Below are positions 53,517-62,109 of a stretch of DNA of 64,000 nt, piece by piece. Numbering within the stretch: position 1 is the first letter of the stretch; each line of letters starts with the position of its first letter. This stretch comes from Paraburkholderia metrosideri (GTDB lineage Bacteria > Pseudomonadota > Gammaproteobacteria > Burkholderiales > Burkholderiaceae): contig NZ_CAJHCP010000001.1 of NCBI RefSeq assembly GCF_904848625.1, forward strand, positions 620,001 to 684,000. Reading direction: 5' to 3'. The notes under the pieces are model-generated. The model did no database searches and was not told where the DNA came from. It worked only from the letters and a program-made list of their open reading frames with translations. A program made the position numbers and the translations under genes.

Positions 53517-53957
53517 GGACGCTCCAGCAAGCCTGTTAGGCGCTTTCAGTTTTCTAGGGGAAAAACTTTCGAAACTATTGCCCCGCATGGGTGCGAGTGG
53601 TCGCGCAAATAGTACGGAGCGAAGCTGAAGGAAACCTTAACAATCATACTGCGTTCCCGCTTCAAACGGCATTGTTCCAACGCTGCGTTTTTAGCGGCCG
53701 ATTCATGCTGTGGTCATATTAGTAACCGCCAAAATAAATGCCGCTATACCTCGATGAATGAAATGCCGGCAAAAAGATTCGTGCCTGCTCGCGTTTACCA
53801 CTACGCCAGCGGCGGCATGAATGAGCGCGTGCCTTCTCCTTTCAAATAGCCCAGGCGTTTCGCCCAATTCCGCCATAGCGTCCAATCTGCTTTGATTGTG
53901 AGTTTTTATTCGTTCAGTTTCGCTTACGTATTCACTACATTGATCGGTCACTACTCA
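53517..53957. other. 441-bp divergent region between hpnJ and the ABC transporter
   Basis: Holds the box at 53625-53641 and lower-GC promoter sequence on both sides. Open frames on either strand here lack a ribosome-binding site and any recognisable domain. Confidence 0.5.
53625..53641. promoter_or_regulatory. PmrA/QseB-like box (site C)
   Basis: CTGAAG-GAAAC-CTTAAC, 109 bp upstream of hpnJ and 317 bp upstream of the ABC binding-protein gene. It differs from site B at one position of the 17. Confidence 0.6.
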
Positions 53958-55112
53958 ATGACAGACCAGGACCGTTCAATGATCTTCTCGCGGGGCACGG
54001 CACGCTTGCCGCATTTTTCTTCGAGTACTTCGGGTACTTCAGGTACTTCGGGTACTTCGCGTGCGCCGAAAGCGGGCCGCTTCGGTGCGGACTTCGGTCA
54101 AGGCTTTCGCGCTGGCTTCACGTCTCTTCTGATTGCCGCCACTGCTACGGTCGCCCTTTTTGCACCGGCTATCGTGCGCGCGGCGCCCCCTGCGGAATTG
54201 AAACTGGACTACGCGTACTATTCGCCAGAAAGTCTCGTGATCAAACGCAATGGCTGGCTTGAACAGGCACTCGCGCCGCAGCATACGGAAGTCAAATGGG
54301 TACTGAGTCTCGGTAGCAATCGCGCGCTGGAGTACCTGAATAGCGGTGCAATCGACATTGGTTCGACAGCCGGACTTGCTGCGGTACTGGCAAAAGCGAA
54401 TGGCAATCCGATTCGCTCGGTGTATGTTTTTTCGCGCCCCGAGTGGACCGCACTAGTGGTACGCAAAGATTCGCCGATCAAAACGCTCGCGGACCTCAAA
54501 GGCAAAAAGATCGCCGCGACCAAAGGCACCGATCCGTTCCTCTTCACACTGCGTGCGTTGCATACGGCGGGCCTCTCACGCGACGACGTGGAAATCGTCA
54601 ATCTTCAGCATCCCGATGGCCGCACCGCACTGGCCAATGGCCAGGTCGACGCGTGGGCCGGACTCGATCCGCATATGGCCGCGGCCCAGGTCGACGATGG
54701 TGCAAAGCTGATCTATCGCAATGTCGATTTCAACACGTGGGGGCTGCTCGATGCGCGTGAAGACTTCATTCATGACCATCCCGAAACCCTCGTGCAAGTA
54801 TTGAAGGTCTATGAAAAGGCGCGCGTGTGGATCGCTGCGCATCCGGATGAAACCGCGAAGATCATCGCGGAGGAATCGAAGGTGTCGTTACCGGTCGCGA
54901 AGCTGCAATTGAGCCGCAACGATTTCAGTCATCCACAGCCGGGGCCGCAGCAACTCGCAGCGCTCAAGGAAGCCGCGCCGATTCTCGTCCAGGAGCAACT
55001 GGTGAAGCCGGGTACGGATCTGAATCAGGTGATCGACGCGCTGATCGATGTGAAAGCGGCACAACCCGTGATTGCGCAAAATGCCGCGGCAAATGGACAA
55101 AACGGCCAATGA
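53958..55112 (+). CDS. Aliphatic-sulfonate/nitrate-type ABC substrate-binding protein
   Basis: 384 residues from the ATG at 53958 (377 from 53979). The N-terminal ~70 residues hold an STSGTSGTSGTS repeat and then a late signal peptide (FTSLLIAATATVALFAPAIVRA). The mature domain is SsuA/TauA-like (LKLDYAYYSPESLVIKRNGWLEQAL, NSGAIDIGSTAG, GQVDAWAGLDPHMAAAQ). It should bind sulfonates or related anions in the periplasm. Permease and ATPase genes follow in the same direction. Confidence 0.88.
   Translation: MTDQDRSMIFSRGTARLPHFSSSTSGTSGTSGTSRAPKAGRFGADFGQGFRAGFTSLLIAATATVALFAPAIVRAAPPAELKLDYAYYSPESLVIKRNGWLEQALAPQHTEVKWVLSLGSNRALEYLNSGAIDIGSTAGLAAVLAKANGNPIRSVYVFSRPEWTALVVRKDSPIKTLADLKGKKIAATKGTDPFLFTLRALHTAGLSRDDVEIVNLQHPDGRTALANGQVDAWAGLDPHMAAAQVDDGAKLIYRNVDFNTWGLLDAREDFIHDHPETLVQVLKVYEKARVWIAAHPDETAKIIAEESKVSLPVAKLQLSRNDFSHPQPGPQQLAALKEAAPILVQEQLVKPGTDLNQVIDALIDVKAAQPVIAQNAAANGQNGQ
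54024..54059 (+). repeat. 9-bp tandem repeat in the binding-protein gene
   Basis: Four units of (A/G)GTACTTC(G/A), in frame, encoding the STSGTSGTSGTS stretch ahead of the signal peptide. Copies can change without breaking the frame. Confidence 0.8.
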
Positions 55113-55146
55113 GGCCTGTGTGTGCCGCTGCTTCGATCATCTGCAC

Positions 55147-55186
55147 CTGACTCACTGACTCACTGACTCACTGATTCACTGATTCC
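55147..55186 (+). repeat. 8-bp tandem repeat between binding-protein and permease genes
   Basis: Three perfect copies of CTGACTCA followed by CTGATTCA and CTGATTCC, in the 95-bp gap before the permease start at 55208. The unit is not a multiple of three, so slippage would change spacing rather than protein. Confidence 0.85.
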
Positions 55187-55207
55187 CCGACTGAACGACA
55201 CCCGCTC

Positions 55208-56068
55208 ATGGCTACCGACGAATCGCTCGCCCTCAACCGCCTCGCGCACGCCGCTGCCGGACAGCGTGCCACGCCGACGCGCGACCCGCTCAGGCGCTGG
55301 CGCATTGCCGGCCTGATCCTGCCGCTGGCATTTCTCGCGCTGATCGAAGCGCTGGTGCGTGCATCGGTGTTGCCCGAGCATCTGGTGCCGGCACCGAGTT
55401 CGATCGTCGAGACGCTCTGGCAACTCGGCGCCGGACGGCTCGGCCGTCATATCGGCGCGAGCACGCTGCGCGTGTTCGCAGGCTTTGGAATAGGCGCCGC
55501 GCTCGCGTTGCTGGTCGGCGCGCTGATGGGCCTGAGCCGCCGCTTCGATGCGCTGCTCGATCCCGCGTTTCAGGCACTGCGCGCCATTCCGTCGCTTGCG
55601 TGGGTGCCGATTCTGCTGCTGTGGATGGGGATCGACGAAGCGCCGAAAATCGCGCTTGTCGCGATCGGTGCGTTCTTTCCGGTGCAGTTGAGCGTGGTGG
55701 CAGGAATTCGCGGCGTCGACCGCAAGCTGATCGAACTCGGCGAGGTCAACGGTTTGAGCCGACGGGCGCTGTTCACGCGCGTTCTGCTGCCAGCGTCGTT
55801 GCCGCATATTTTCACCGGCTTGCGCACGGGGCTGAGCCTCGCGTGGATGTTCATGGTGGCCGCCGAACTGATCGCCGCCACGCGCGGCCTGGGTTATCTG
55901 CTGAGCGACGGACGCGAGACGGGCCGGCCCGATCTCGTGTTCGGTGCGATCCTGCTGCTCGCGTTGCTCGGCAAGCTGAGCGACAGCGTGCTCAAGGCGA
56001 TCGAAACGCATGTGCTGTCGTGGCGCGATACCGCGGATCGCGATGTAGCGTCGGGAGGTGAGCGATGA
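55208..56068 (+). CDS. ABC transporter permease (SsuC-type)
   Basis: 286 residues with about six membrane segments of the BPD_transp_1 fold (LILPLAFLALIEALV, FAGFGIGAALALLVGALMGL, IALVAIGAFFPVQLSVVAGI). The EAA loop reads ELGEVNGLSRRALFTRVLLPASLPHIFTGLR, with the conserved Gly. It overlaps the ATPase gene by 4 nt (ATGA). The 8-bp repeat lies between it and the binding-protein gene. Confidence 0.92.
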   Translation: MATDESLALNRLAHAAAGQRATPTRDPLRRWRIAGLILPLAFLALIEALVRASVLPEHLVPAPSSIVETLWQLGAGRLGRHIGASTLRVFAGFGIGAALALLVGALMGLSRRFDALLDPAFQALRAIPSLAWVPILLLWMGIDEAPKIALVAIGAFFPVQLSVVAGIRGVDRKLIELGEVNGLSRRALFTRVLLPASLPHIFTGLRTGLSLAWMFMVAAELIAATRGLGYLLSDGRETGRPDLVFGAILLLALLGKLSDSVLKAIETHVLSWRDTADRDVASGGER

Positions 56069-56895
56069 ACCTGGCTGCTGGAGACGCCAACGTGGCCGAA
56101 ATGATTGACGTGTCTGCCGTGACCAACGCGGCGGAGACGATCCACACCCCGCCGCTTCTCGAAGTCCGTGCGGTCAGCAAGCGCTACGAAACACGAAACG
56201 TACTCGAGCGCGTGAGCTTCACGCTGGGGCGTGGCGAAATCGTCAGCCTTGTCGGTCCGAGCGGATGCGGCAAGAGCACGTTGCTGCGCGTACTGGCCGG
56301 ACTCGATCGTGATTTCGACGGCGAACTTCTACTCGACGGCCTGGTTCGACGCGGCCCCTCGCCGCGCGTCGGTGTGATCTTTCAGGAGCCACGTCTGCTG
56401 CCCTGGCTGAGCGTGGCCGACAACGTCGCATTTTCCGCAGGACCACGCCAGGGCAGCGACCCGCGCGTCGCACGCCTGCTCGACGAGGTGGGTCTTGCCG
56501 GCATCGGCGCGGCGCTGCCGAAGCAGCTATCGGGCGGCATGGCGCAGCGCGCCGCGCTCGCCCGGGGTCTTTTCTCCCAGCCCGACCTGCTGCTGCTCGA
56601 CGAACCGTTCAGCGCCGTCGACGCAATGACGCGCATGCGTCTGCAAAATCTGCTGCTGTCGCTGACGCGCGCACACGGCACTGCCGCGCTGATCGTCACG
56701 CATGACCTGGATGAAGCGTTATATCTGTCCGACCGGGTGCTGCTGCTCAATACAACGGGACCCCATGGCGCGGGACGTCTGGTGCGCGATATCGCCGTGA
56801 GCGGTCCGCATCCGCGCGACCGGCGCGATGCGTCGCTTGGCGATCTGCGGGAGGCGTTGCTCGAGGGGATCGGTGCGGGGCTGACGGCGGGTTGA
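56065..56895 (+). CDS. ABC transporter ATPase (SsuB-type)
   Basis: 276 residues. Walker A GPSGCGKST, Q-loop FQEPRLLPW, signature LSGGMAQR and Walker B LLLLDEPFSAVD, with the switch His in VTHDLDEAL. It powers the sulfonate/nitrate-type importer encoded with the two genes upstream. About 30 extra residues precede the conserved LLEVRAVSKRY start. Its stop codon lies inside the first unit of a 12-bp tandem repeat. Confidence 0.93.
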   Translation: MNLAAGDANVAEMIDVSAVTNAAETIHTPPLLEVRAVSKRYETRNVLERVSFTLGRGEIVSLVGPSGCGKSTLLRVLAGLDRDFDGELLLDGLVRRGPSPRVGVIFQEPRLLPWLSVADNVAFSAGPRQGSDPRVARLLDEVGLAGIGAALPKQLSGGMAQRAALARGLFSQPDLLLLDEPFSAVDAMTRMRLQNLLLSLTRAHGTAALIVTHDLDEALYLSDRVLLLNTTGPHGAGRLVRDIAVSGPHPRDRRDASLGDLREALLEGIGAGLTAG

Positions 56896-56962
56896 AAGGC
56901 CGGGTTGAAAGGCCGGATTGAAAGGCGGATTGAACGACGGGTTGAAAGGCGGGCTGAGAAGC
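56889..56962. repeat. 12-bp tandem repeat at the 3' end of the ABC operon
   Basis: Six units of the GGGTTGAAAGGC type (some followed by one extra C), the first spanning the ATPase stop codon. The last two units are less conserved. They do not extend a gene that I can support. Confidence 0.75.
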
Positions 56963-56963
56963 C

Positions 56964-56990
56964 GGCAAAAAAACACCCGGAAAACCGGGC
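56964..56990 (-). terminator. Terminator downstream of the cold-shock gene
   Basis: CCCGG-TTTT-CCGGG hairpin on the minus strand followed by TG and seven T. It lies about 160 nt after the stop of the cold-shock gene, and could also close the ABC operon from the other side less well. Confidence 0.55.
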
Positions 56991-57101
56991 TAAAAATCGT
57001 CCGCGCAAGAGCCCAGAGCCCATGCACCGGATTCGCGCATCGGATGAAATCGTCCCTGTGCGCACCGCACCGGGACAACCGCCATCGCCATCAAGCAAAT
57101 C

Positions 57102-57139
57102 GCGGCCGGCCCGTACCTCTATAAGCACGAACCGGCCGC
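57102..57139. other. Inverted repeat just downstream of the cold-shock gene
   Basis: GCGGCCGG (57102-57109) and CCGGCCGC (57132-57139), a perfect 8-bp stem with a 22-nt loop starting 9 nt after the cold-shock stop. There is no T-run, so it is more likely a 3'-end stabilising structure than an intrinsic terminator. Confidence 0.45.
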
Positions 57140-57147
57140 CGCCCGCG

Positions 57148-57351
57148 TCACACCGGCTTGATATCCGCCGCCTGCTTGCCTTTGGGCCCTTGCTTGATTT
57201 CAAAACTGACTTTCTGGTTTTCCTGCAACGACTTGAATCCCTCGGAACGAATCTCCGAGAAATGGGCAAAAAGATCTTCCCCGCCGTCGTCGGGGGTAAT
57301 GAATCCAAAGCCTTTAGCGTCGTTGAACCATTTCACTGTACCGGTTGGCAT
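57148..57351 (-). CDS. Cold-shock protein (CspA family)
   Basis: 67-residue OB-fold RNA chaperone. RNP1 ([10 protein letters not shown]) and RNP2 (DLFAHFSEI) are intact. It melts mRNA structure at low temperature or in normal growth. The ATG at 57351 follows GAGGAA with a normal gap. The ~160-nt stretch between the stop and the T-run terminator implies a long 3' UTR. Confidence 0.96.
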   Translation of the reverse strand: MPTGTVKWFNDAKGFGFITPDDGGEDLFAHFSEIRSEGFKSLQENQKVSFEIKQGPKGKQAADIKPV

Positions 57352-57746
57352 GTCAATTCCTCGTTTGCATCTGGGTTGATTGGGCGGTATTCGCCGTCTC
57401 TTGACTACTGACTGCTACTTCCGAACCTTTGCCGCGCCGGTCCTGCGTGTATCCGACACCGTTCAAGGCCGCGGGCCCGCGCCCGCTCATACCACTGCCA
57501 CTGCCGCCTGACTTTACGCCAGTTTGCGCGACGCCGCTTCGACCTGTTTTCCGGCGCCGCCGCAGCCCTCACGCAAGACGCATGCCGCGCACCAGGACTG
57601 GGCGGCCCGCCGATGCGATTGCCCGCAATCAGATAAAATCATTGGAATCGGCAGTCCATCCAGAGCCGCGCTAGTCCGGTTGCAGCCCTCGCCCGACCGC
57701 ACGGTCTGTCGTTTTTTCCCGTTTCTCCCACTAACAGGAACCCAGC
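57352..57746. other. 395-bp divergent region between cold-shock and dehydrogenase genes
   Basis: Should hold the long leader usual for cold-shock mRNAs (minus strand) and the promoter of the dehydrogenase. A 62-residue Cys-containing frame on the minus strand (57514-57702) has no ribosome-binding site and is not called. Confidence 0.5.
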
Positions 57747-59192
57747 ATGGCCACCTCGACCTATACCGATACCCGACTTCTGATCAACGGCGAATGGTGC
57801 GATGCCGCCAGCGGCAAGACTCTCGACGTCATCAACCCGGCCACCGGCCAGGCCATCGGCAAAGTGGCGCACGCCGGCATCGCCGATCTGGACCGCGCAC
57901 TGGAAGCCGCGCAACGCGGTTTCAACGCATGGCGCAAGATTCCGGCCAACGAGCGCGCTACGACGATGCGCAAAGCCGCTGCGCTGGTGCGCGAGCGCGC
58001 TGCCGACATCGGCCGTCTGATGACGCAGGAACAAGGCAAGCCGTTCGCCGAAGCGCGCGTCGAAGTGCTGGCTGCTGCAGACATCATCGAATGGTTCGCG
58101 GACGAAGGCCGCCGCGTCTACGGCCGGATCGTGCCGTCGCGTAACCTGTCCGCGCAGCAACTGGTGTTGAAGGAGCCGATCGGCCCGGTCGCGGCATTCA
58201 CGCCGTGGAACTTCCCGGTCAACCAGATCGTGCGCAAGTTGAGCGCGGCGCTGGCCAGTGGCTGCTCGTTCCTCGTCAAGGCACCCGAAGAAACCCCGGC
58301 GTCGCCGGCAGCGCTGCTGCAGGCTTTCGTCGAAGCCGGCGTGCCGGCTGGCACGGTCGGTCTGGTGTTCGGCGATCCGGCTGAAATTTCGAGCTACCTG
58401 ATTCCGCATCCGGTGATCCGCAAGGTCACGTTCACCGGCTCGACGCCGGTCGGCAAGCAACTGGCCGCGATGGCCGGCCAGCACATGAAGCGCGCCACGA
58501 TGGAACTGGGCGGTCACGCGCCGGTGATCGTCGCGGAAGACGCGGACGTGGCGCTCGCCGTCAAGGCAGCCGGTGGCGCGAAGTTCCGCAATGCCGGCCA
58601 GGTCTGCATTTCGCCAACACGTTTCCTCGTGCACAACAGCATCCGCGAAGAGTTCGCTGCGGCGCTGGTCAAGCACGCTGAAAGCCTGAAGCTCGGCGAC
58701 GGCCTCGCCGAAGGCACGACCCTCGGGCCGCTCGCCAACGCTCGCCGCCTGGGCGCGATGAGCAAGGTGATCGACGACGCGCGCAAGACCGGCGCGAAGA
58801 TCGAAACCGGCGGCGAACGCGTGGGTTCGGAAGGCAACTTCTTCGCGCCGACCGTGCTGACCAACGTGTCGCTCGAATCGGACGTGTTCAACAACGAGCC
58901 GTTCGGCCCGATCGCGGCAATTCGCGGCTTCGACAAGCTCGAAGAAGCAATCTCCGAAGCGAACCGTCTGCCGTACGGCCTGGCAGGCTATGCGTTCACG
59001 AAGTCGTTCAGCAACGTGCATTTGCTGTCGCAACAACTCGAAGTCGGCATGCTGTGGATCAACCAGCCTGCTACGCCGTCGCCGGAAATGCCGTTTGGCG
59101 GCGTGAAGGATTCGGGCTACGGCTCGGAAGGCGGTCCGGAAGCCATGGAAGGCTACCTGGTCACCAAGGCCGTGTCGGTGATGGCGGCTTAA
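57747..59192 (+). CDS. gabD: NAD(P)-dependent succinate-semialdehyde-type dehydrogenase
   Basis: Aldehyde dehydrogenase of 481 residues. The catalytic Cys lies in [10 protein letters not shown], the general-base Glu in MELGGHAP, and the [10 protein letters not shown] and FTGSTPVGK motifs are typical of the GabD branch, which oxidises succinate semialdehyde to succinate. Alpha-ketoglutarate-semialdehyde dehydrogenase is a close alternative. AGGAA lies before the ATG. No gabT is adjacent. A strong terminator follows. Confidence 0.85.
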   Translation: MATSTYTDTRLLINGEWCDAASGKTLDVINPATGQAIGKVAHAGIADLDRALEAAQRGFNAWRKIPANERATTMRKAAALVRERAADIGRLMTQEQGKPFAEARVEVLAAADIIEWFADEGRRVYGRIVPSRNLSAQQLVLKEPIGPVAAFTPWNFPVNQIVRKLSAALASGCSFLVKAPEETPASPAALLQAFVEAGVPAGTVGLVFGDPAEISSYLIPHPVIRKVTFTGSTPVGKQLAAMAGQHMKRATMELGGHAPVIVAEDADVALAVKAAGGAKFRNAGQVCISPTRFLVHNSIREEFAAALVKHAESLKLGDGLAEGTTLGPLANARRLGAMSKVIDDARKTGAKIETGGERVGSEGNFFAPTVLTNVSLESDVFNNEPFGPIAAIRGFDKLEEAISEANRLPYGLAGYAFTKSFSNVHLLSQQLEVGMLWINQPATPSPEMPFGGVKDSGYGSEGGPEAMEGYLVTKAVSVMAA

Positions 59193-59268
59193 GGCTCGTG
59201 GCTTGACATTGGTATTGGATAGCTGGGGCGTTCGTTGCGCTCCAGCGTTCCTGCGATGCACCACACCG

Positions 59269-59300
59269 GGTCCGCGAGCCTTCGCTCGCGGACCTTTTTT
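59269..59300 (+). terminator. Rho-independent terminator of the dehydrogenase gene
   Basis: Perfect 11-bp stem GGTCCGCGAGC / GCTCGCGGACC with a CTTC loop and six T. It lies 77 nt after the stop. Confidence 0.93.
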
Positions 59301-59338
59301 ATTGTGTCTGTTTTCTTTCTGATCATCGCCATCAACTC

Positions 59339-59914
59339 ATGCAGCCCACGCTGACTGGTAAGACTGTCGAACTCCGCCCGCTTCAGCAGGAACACGCGCA
59401 AGCGCTGCTCGGCGCCGCCGCAGATGGACACTTGTGGAATATGAAGCTGACCGTGGTGCCGGGGCCTGAAACCATCGGTGGCTATATCGCGACCGCGCTC
59501 GAAGGCCGCGCTGCCGGCACCGTGATGCCGTTTGTGATCGTGTTGCGGGAAACCGGCGCGGTTGTCGGCAGCACCCGCTTCTGGAAGATCGACCGGAGCA
59601 ACCGCAAGCTCGAAATCGGCCATACGTGGCTGGGCCAATCCATGCAGCGCTCGGCGGTGAATACCGAAGCGAAGTATCTGCTGCTGAGCCACGCGTTCGA
59701 CGTGATGCAGTGTGTGCGTGTGCAATTCACGACCGACGAACTCAACGAAAAATCGCGCGCGGCGATTCTGCGGATCGGCGCGAAACAGGAAGGCGTGGTA
59801 AGGCACGAACGGATCATGCCGGATGGACGCAAGCGCAATTCAGTGCGCTTTAGCATCATCGATGATGAATGGGCCGAGGTGAAAGCGATGCTGGAGGCGA
59901 AGCTTCGGCGCTAG
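59339..59914 (+). CDS. GNAT-family acetyltransferase (RimJ/RimL-like)
   Basis: 191 residues. The N-terminal motif VELRPLQQEHAQALL, the strand with VGSTRFWKID, the IGHTWLGQSMQRSAVNTEAK acetyl-CoA region and NEKSRAAILRIGAKQEGV are typical of the RimJ/RimL group that acetylates protein N-termini or small amines. The substrate is unknown. It starts 39 nt after a strong terminator, so it has its own promoter or read-through. Confidence 0.88.
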   Translation: MQPTLTGKTVELRPLQQEHAQALLGAAADGHLWNMKLTVVPGPETIGGYIATALEGRAAGTVMPFVIVLRETGAVVGSTRFWKIDRSNRKLEIGHTWLGQSMQRSAVNTEAKYLLLSHAFDVMQCVRVQFTTDELNEKSRAAILRIGAKQEGVVRHERIMPDGRKRNSVRFSIIDDEWAEVKAMLEAKLRR

Positions 59915-60060
59915 GCCCTACGCTGGGAGCGATGGCGCGCTGGGCGGCCTTCGGAGCCGGGAAGGAGCGCGCCCGCTAAGCCGCCTAAGTCCCGCTGTCA
60001 TCAATAGGCTGATGGCCCGTTCGCGCCACGATGATGCGCAAACCGGCCACCCAGCGCATC

Positions 60061-61077
60061 TCAAACGTGCGCGTCCTGCTCACTCAGCGGTGCGGCCTGC
60101 GCGGCAACAAACTCTTCGCGCAACGCATCGCGCGCGTGGTGCCGGCGGACCCAGAGCGCCGTCAGAATCGGCACCAGAATCGCAGTGACCAGGCAAGCCG
60201 TCGCGACCATCGCGGTCGCGGCCGGCACTAACGGTTTAAAGCTCGGAATCATGTCGGCGATGATCGCCGGGTTCGCCACCGCCGCCCCGGCCGTCGACGA
60301 CGCCGCCAGCCCAGCCGCGCCGTTGCCGCCCGCCAGCCAGCGGTCCGAGAGAATCAACGGAATACCGGTCACCACGATCACGGCGAGGCCCAGCACGACG
60401 CCGGGCAAGCCACTGGTAACGATCACGTTCAGATCGATGCCATTACCCAGCGCGAAGCCAAAAAACGGAATCAGCGGATGCACGCAACGGCCGAACAACT
60501 CGCGCAGATCGCTGTCGAGATTGCCGAGCGTGAAGCCGATCAGAAACGGCAGCACCGCGCCAACAAAGAGGCGCGGCTCGAAGAATGCGACGCCCGTCGC
60601 GCCCAGAATGATCATACTGACGAGCGGCCCGGATTCGATCGACATCAGCACGAATGCGCCGGCTTCTTCCTTGGTTCCGTACTGCTGCATCACCGCGGCG
60701 TAGAGGCCGCCGTTGGTCATGTCCATCGACGTGGTGATGGCGAGCATCGAAAGGCCGGCGAACAAGCCGGTCTTGATGCCGTCGACGGGAATAAAGCGGG
60801 CGGCGATCAGCGTGACGATCCACGCCACCAGCATCTTGGTCGCGAGCAACGTGCCCGATTTACGCAGAACGACGCCGGTCGCCCGCAAGTCGATCGTCGC
60901 GCCCATGCAGAAGAACCACACTGCCAGAATCGGCACGGTGCCAGTTATCAGACCATTGGTGAACGAGCCGAAATATTTTCCGGCGCCTGGCGCGAACGTA
61001 TGAACACACGCGCCGAGTAGCAGCGGCACCAGCATCAGGCCGCCAGGAATGCGGTCCAGAGCCTTCTTGAGCTTCAT
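60061..61077 (-). CDS. kdgT: 2-keto-3-deoxygluconate permease
   Basis: Proton symporter for KDG from pectin and alginate breakdown, 338 residues with about ten membrane segments. The conserved opening [20 protein letters not shown] and the [18 protein letters not shown] segment are typical of KdgT. The ATG at 61077 has GGAGGAG upstream on the minus strand. No KDG kinase or aldolase gene is in the window. Confidence 0.95.
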   Translation of the reverse strand: MKLKKALDRIPGGLMLVPLLLGACVHTFAPGAGKYFGSFTNGLITGTVPILAVWFFCMGATIDLRATGVVLRKSGTLLATKMLVAWIVTLIAARFIPVDGIKTGLFAGLSMLAITTSMDMTNGGLYAAVMQQYGTKEEAGAFVLMSIESGPLVSMIILGATGVAFFEPRLFVGAVLPFLIGFTLGNLDSDLRELFGRCVHPLIPFFGFALGNGIDLNVIVTSGLPGVVLGLAVIVVTGIPLILSDRWLAGGNGAAGLAASSTAGAAVANPAIIADMIPSFKPLVPAATAMVATACLVTAILVPILTALWVRRHHARDALREEFVAAQAAPLSEQDAHV

Positions 61078-61106
61078 GCCTCCTCCATGGACTTGACGTC
61101 CCGTTG

Positions 61107-61156
61107 CCGGGTGGATCACCCGGTATCTGGATTAGTGGTCCGGTCTGATGTCGGAC
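61107..61156. promoter_or_regulatory. Two inverted repeats in the kdgT leader
   Basis: CCGGGTG-GAT-CACCCGG (61107-61123), 30 nt upstream of the kdgT ATG, and GTCCG-N9-CGGAC (61138-61156) further out. These are a likely operator pair or a leader hairpin. Confidence 0.5.
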
Positions 61157-61932
61157 TTCTTCCCTTTCGGCGCAATATATCATCGTGAAAGGAAGCGGAT
61201 TCCGATTCAGTTTCGATTTTTGGTCATCGTTTACCCGGGACTGGCTCGCAACGCCTGCCAGCTCTGATACGCGTGGTGCTGGCGCCGGGCGGCTCCACAG
61301 CCGGGCACCACGTCATCAGATTCACCCCGACACTATCGGCTTCAGCGTCGGCCTCATCAAGCCAGAATTTCCGGCTCTCTACAGGATCAACGACGCGTGG
61401 AAAAACCTAGCGCGATCCGCCAGGCCCACCAGATTTATCACGTCGTGAGCCAATTTTTTGCGGCGCGAGTGAATCATTCATGCGCCACTAAGCAAAGCTC
61501 AATGGCAATCCATAGCGCGTGATCCTTTTCCTGCGGGTGCATTCACCAGCATCGGGACGAGCGCCGTGAGCGCGTGCAAGCGCACTCGCCGCGTGGCATC
61601 GCGTCGCCAGTCTGCAACTGAATGTATCCGCACGGCATAGAAGCGGTGAAACACGATGTCAGCCACTTATCGACAGTTGATGTGTTTGCCATCGGCTGCA
61701 TCCACACCCACGGCACTCCCGCCTATAGCGTTTTTTTCATAGCGCGTTCAATAGCTTGCCTGCGGTTTTGTCATCGCTTACCGGCCTGCCGTTTCACTCA
61801 GCGTTGGTCTTCTCTCCCCGCCACACGCTCTGTCGATACGTATTGCCATCGACACGTCCTGTTACACACAAACACAACGATATTTTCGCCGCTCAGTAGA
61901 GTTCGGTTCACAAGCAAAAAGGGAGCAACGTC
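61157..61932. other. 776-bp region without a supported gene
   Basis: Lower GC than its surroundings. Short frames exist (61185-61448, 61622-61936) but have no ribosome-binding site, codon character or domain. The right end carries the ribosome-binding site of the small lipoprotein gene (AAGGGAG, 61919-61925). Some sequence may be a remnant of a lost gene. Confidence 0.5.
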
Positions 61933-62052
61933 ATGAAACGAATTTTCGCGCTGGCCATTCTCGCAGCAACGCTCGGCGCCACATTGAGCGGCTGTATCGT
62001 GGTCCCCGACGGCGGTTATCACGATCATCCGCACTATCACGACCATTACTAG
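61933..62052 (+). CDS. 39-residue histidine-rich lipoprotein
   Basis: A very short gene. The peptide has a lipoprotein signal (RIFALAILAATLGATLSGC, lipobox LSGC) and a mature part of about 20 residues rich in His, Tyr and Asp (YHDHPHYHDHY). It is probably anchored in a membrane and binds metal such as nickel, zinc or copper. GGGAG precedes the ATG by 7 nt. The next gene, 57 bp on, is also exported and His-rich, so the pair may be a metal-handling unit. Confidence 0.75.
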   Translation: MKRIFALAILAATLGATLSGCIVVPDGGYHDHPHYHDHY

Positions 62053-62109
62053 GCTAGGCGCGTCGGCGCAGCCACCTCCACTCTTAATCGCAGAACCCGA
62101 GAATAAAAC

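Noticed and set aside
53703..53951. 82-codon minus-strand frame in the hpnJ/ABC divergent region
   Set aside because: No ribosome-binding site, no domain, and it fills the promoter region of the ABC binding-protein gene.
57514..57702. 62-codon Cys-containing minus-strand frame before the dehydrogenase gene
   Set aside because: Spacing of the Cys residues looked zinc-like at first, but there is no ribosome-binding site and no match to a motif I know. It lies in the probable promoter region of the dehydrogenase.
57639..59264. 541-codon open frame on the minus strand
   Set aside because: Antisense to the aldehyde dehydrogenase, with no ribosome-binding site and no domain.
61622..61936. 104-codon plus-strand frame before the lipoprotein gene
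   Set aside because: Composition is rich in Cys, His and Ser without pattern, there is no ribosome-binding site, and it overlaps the start of the better supported lipoprotein gene.
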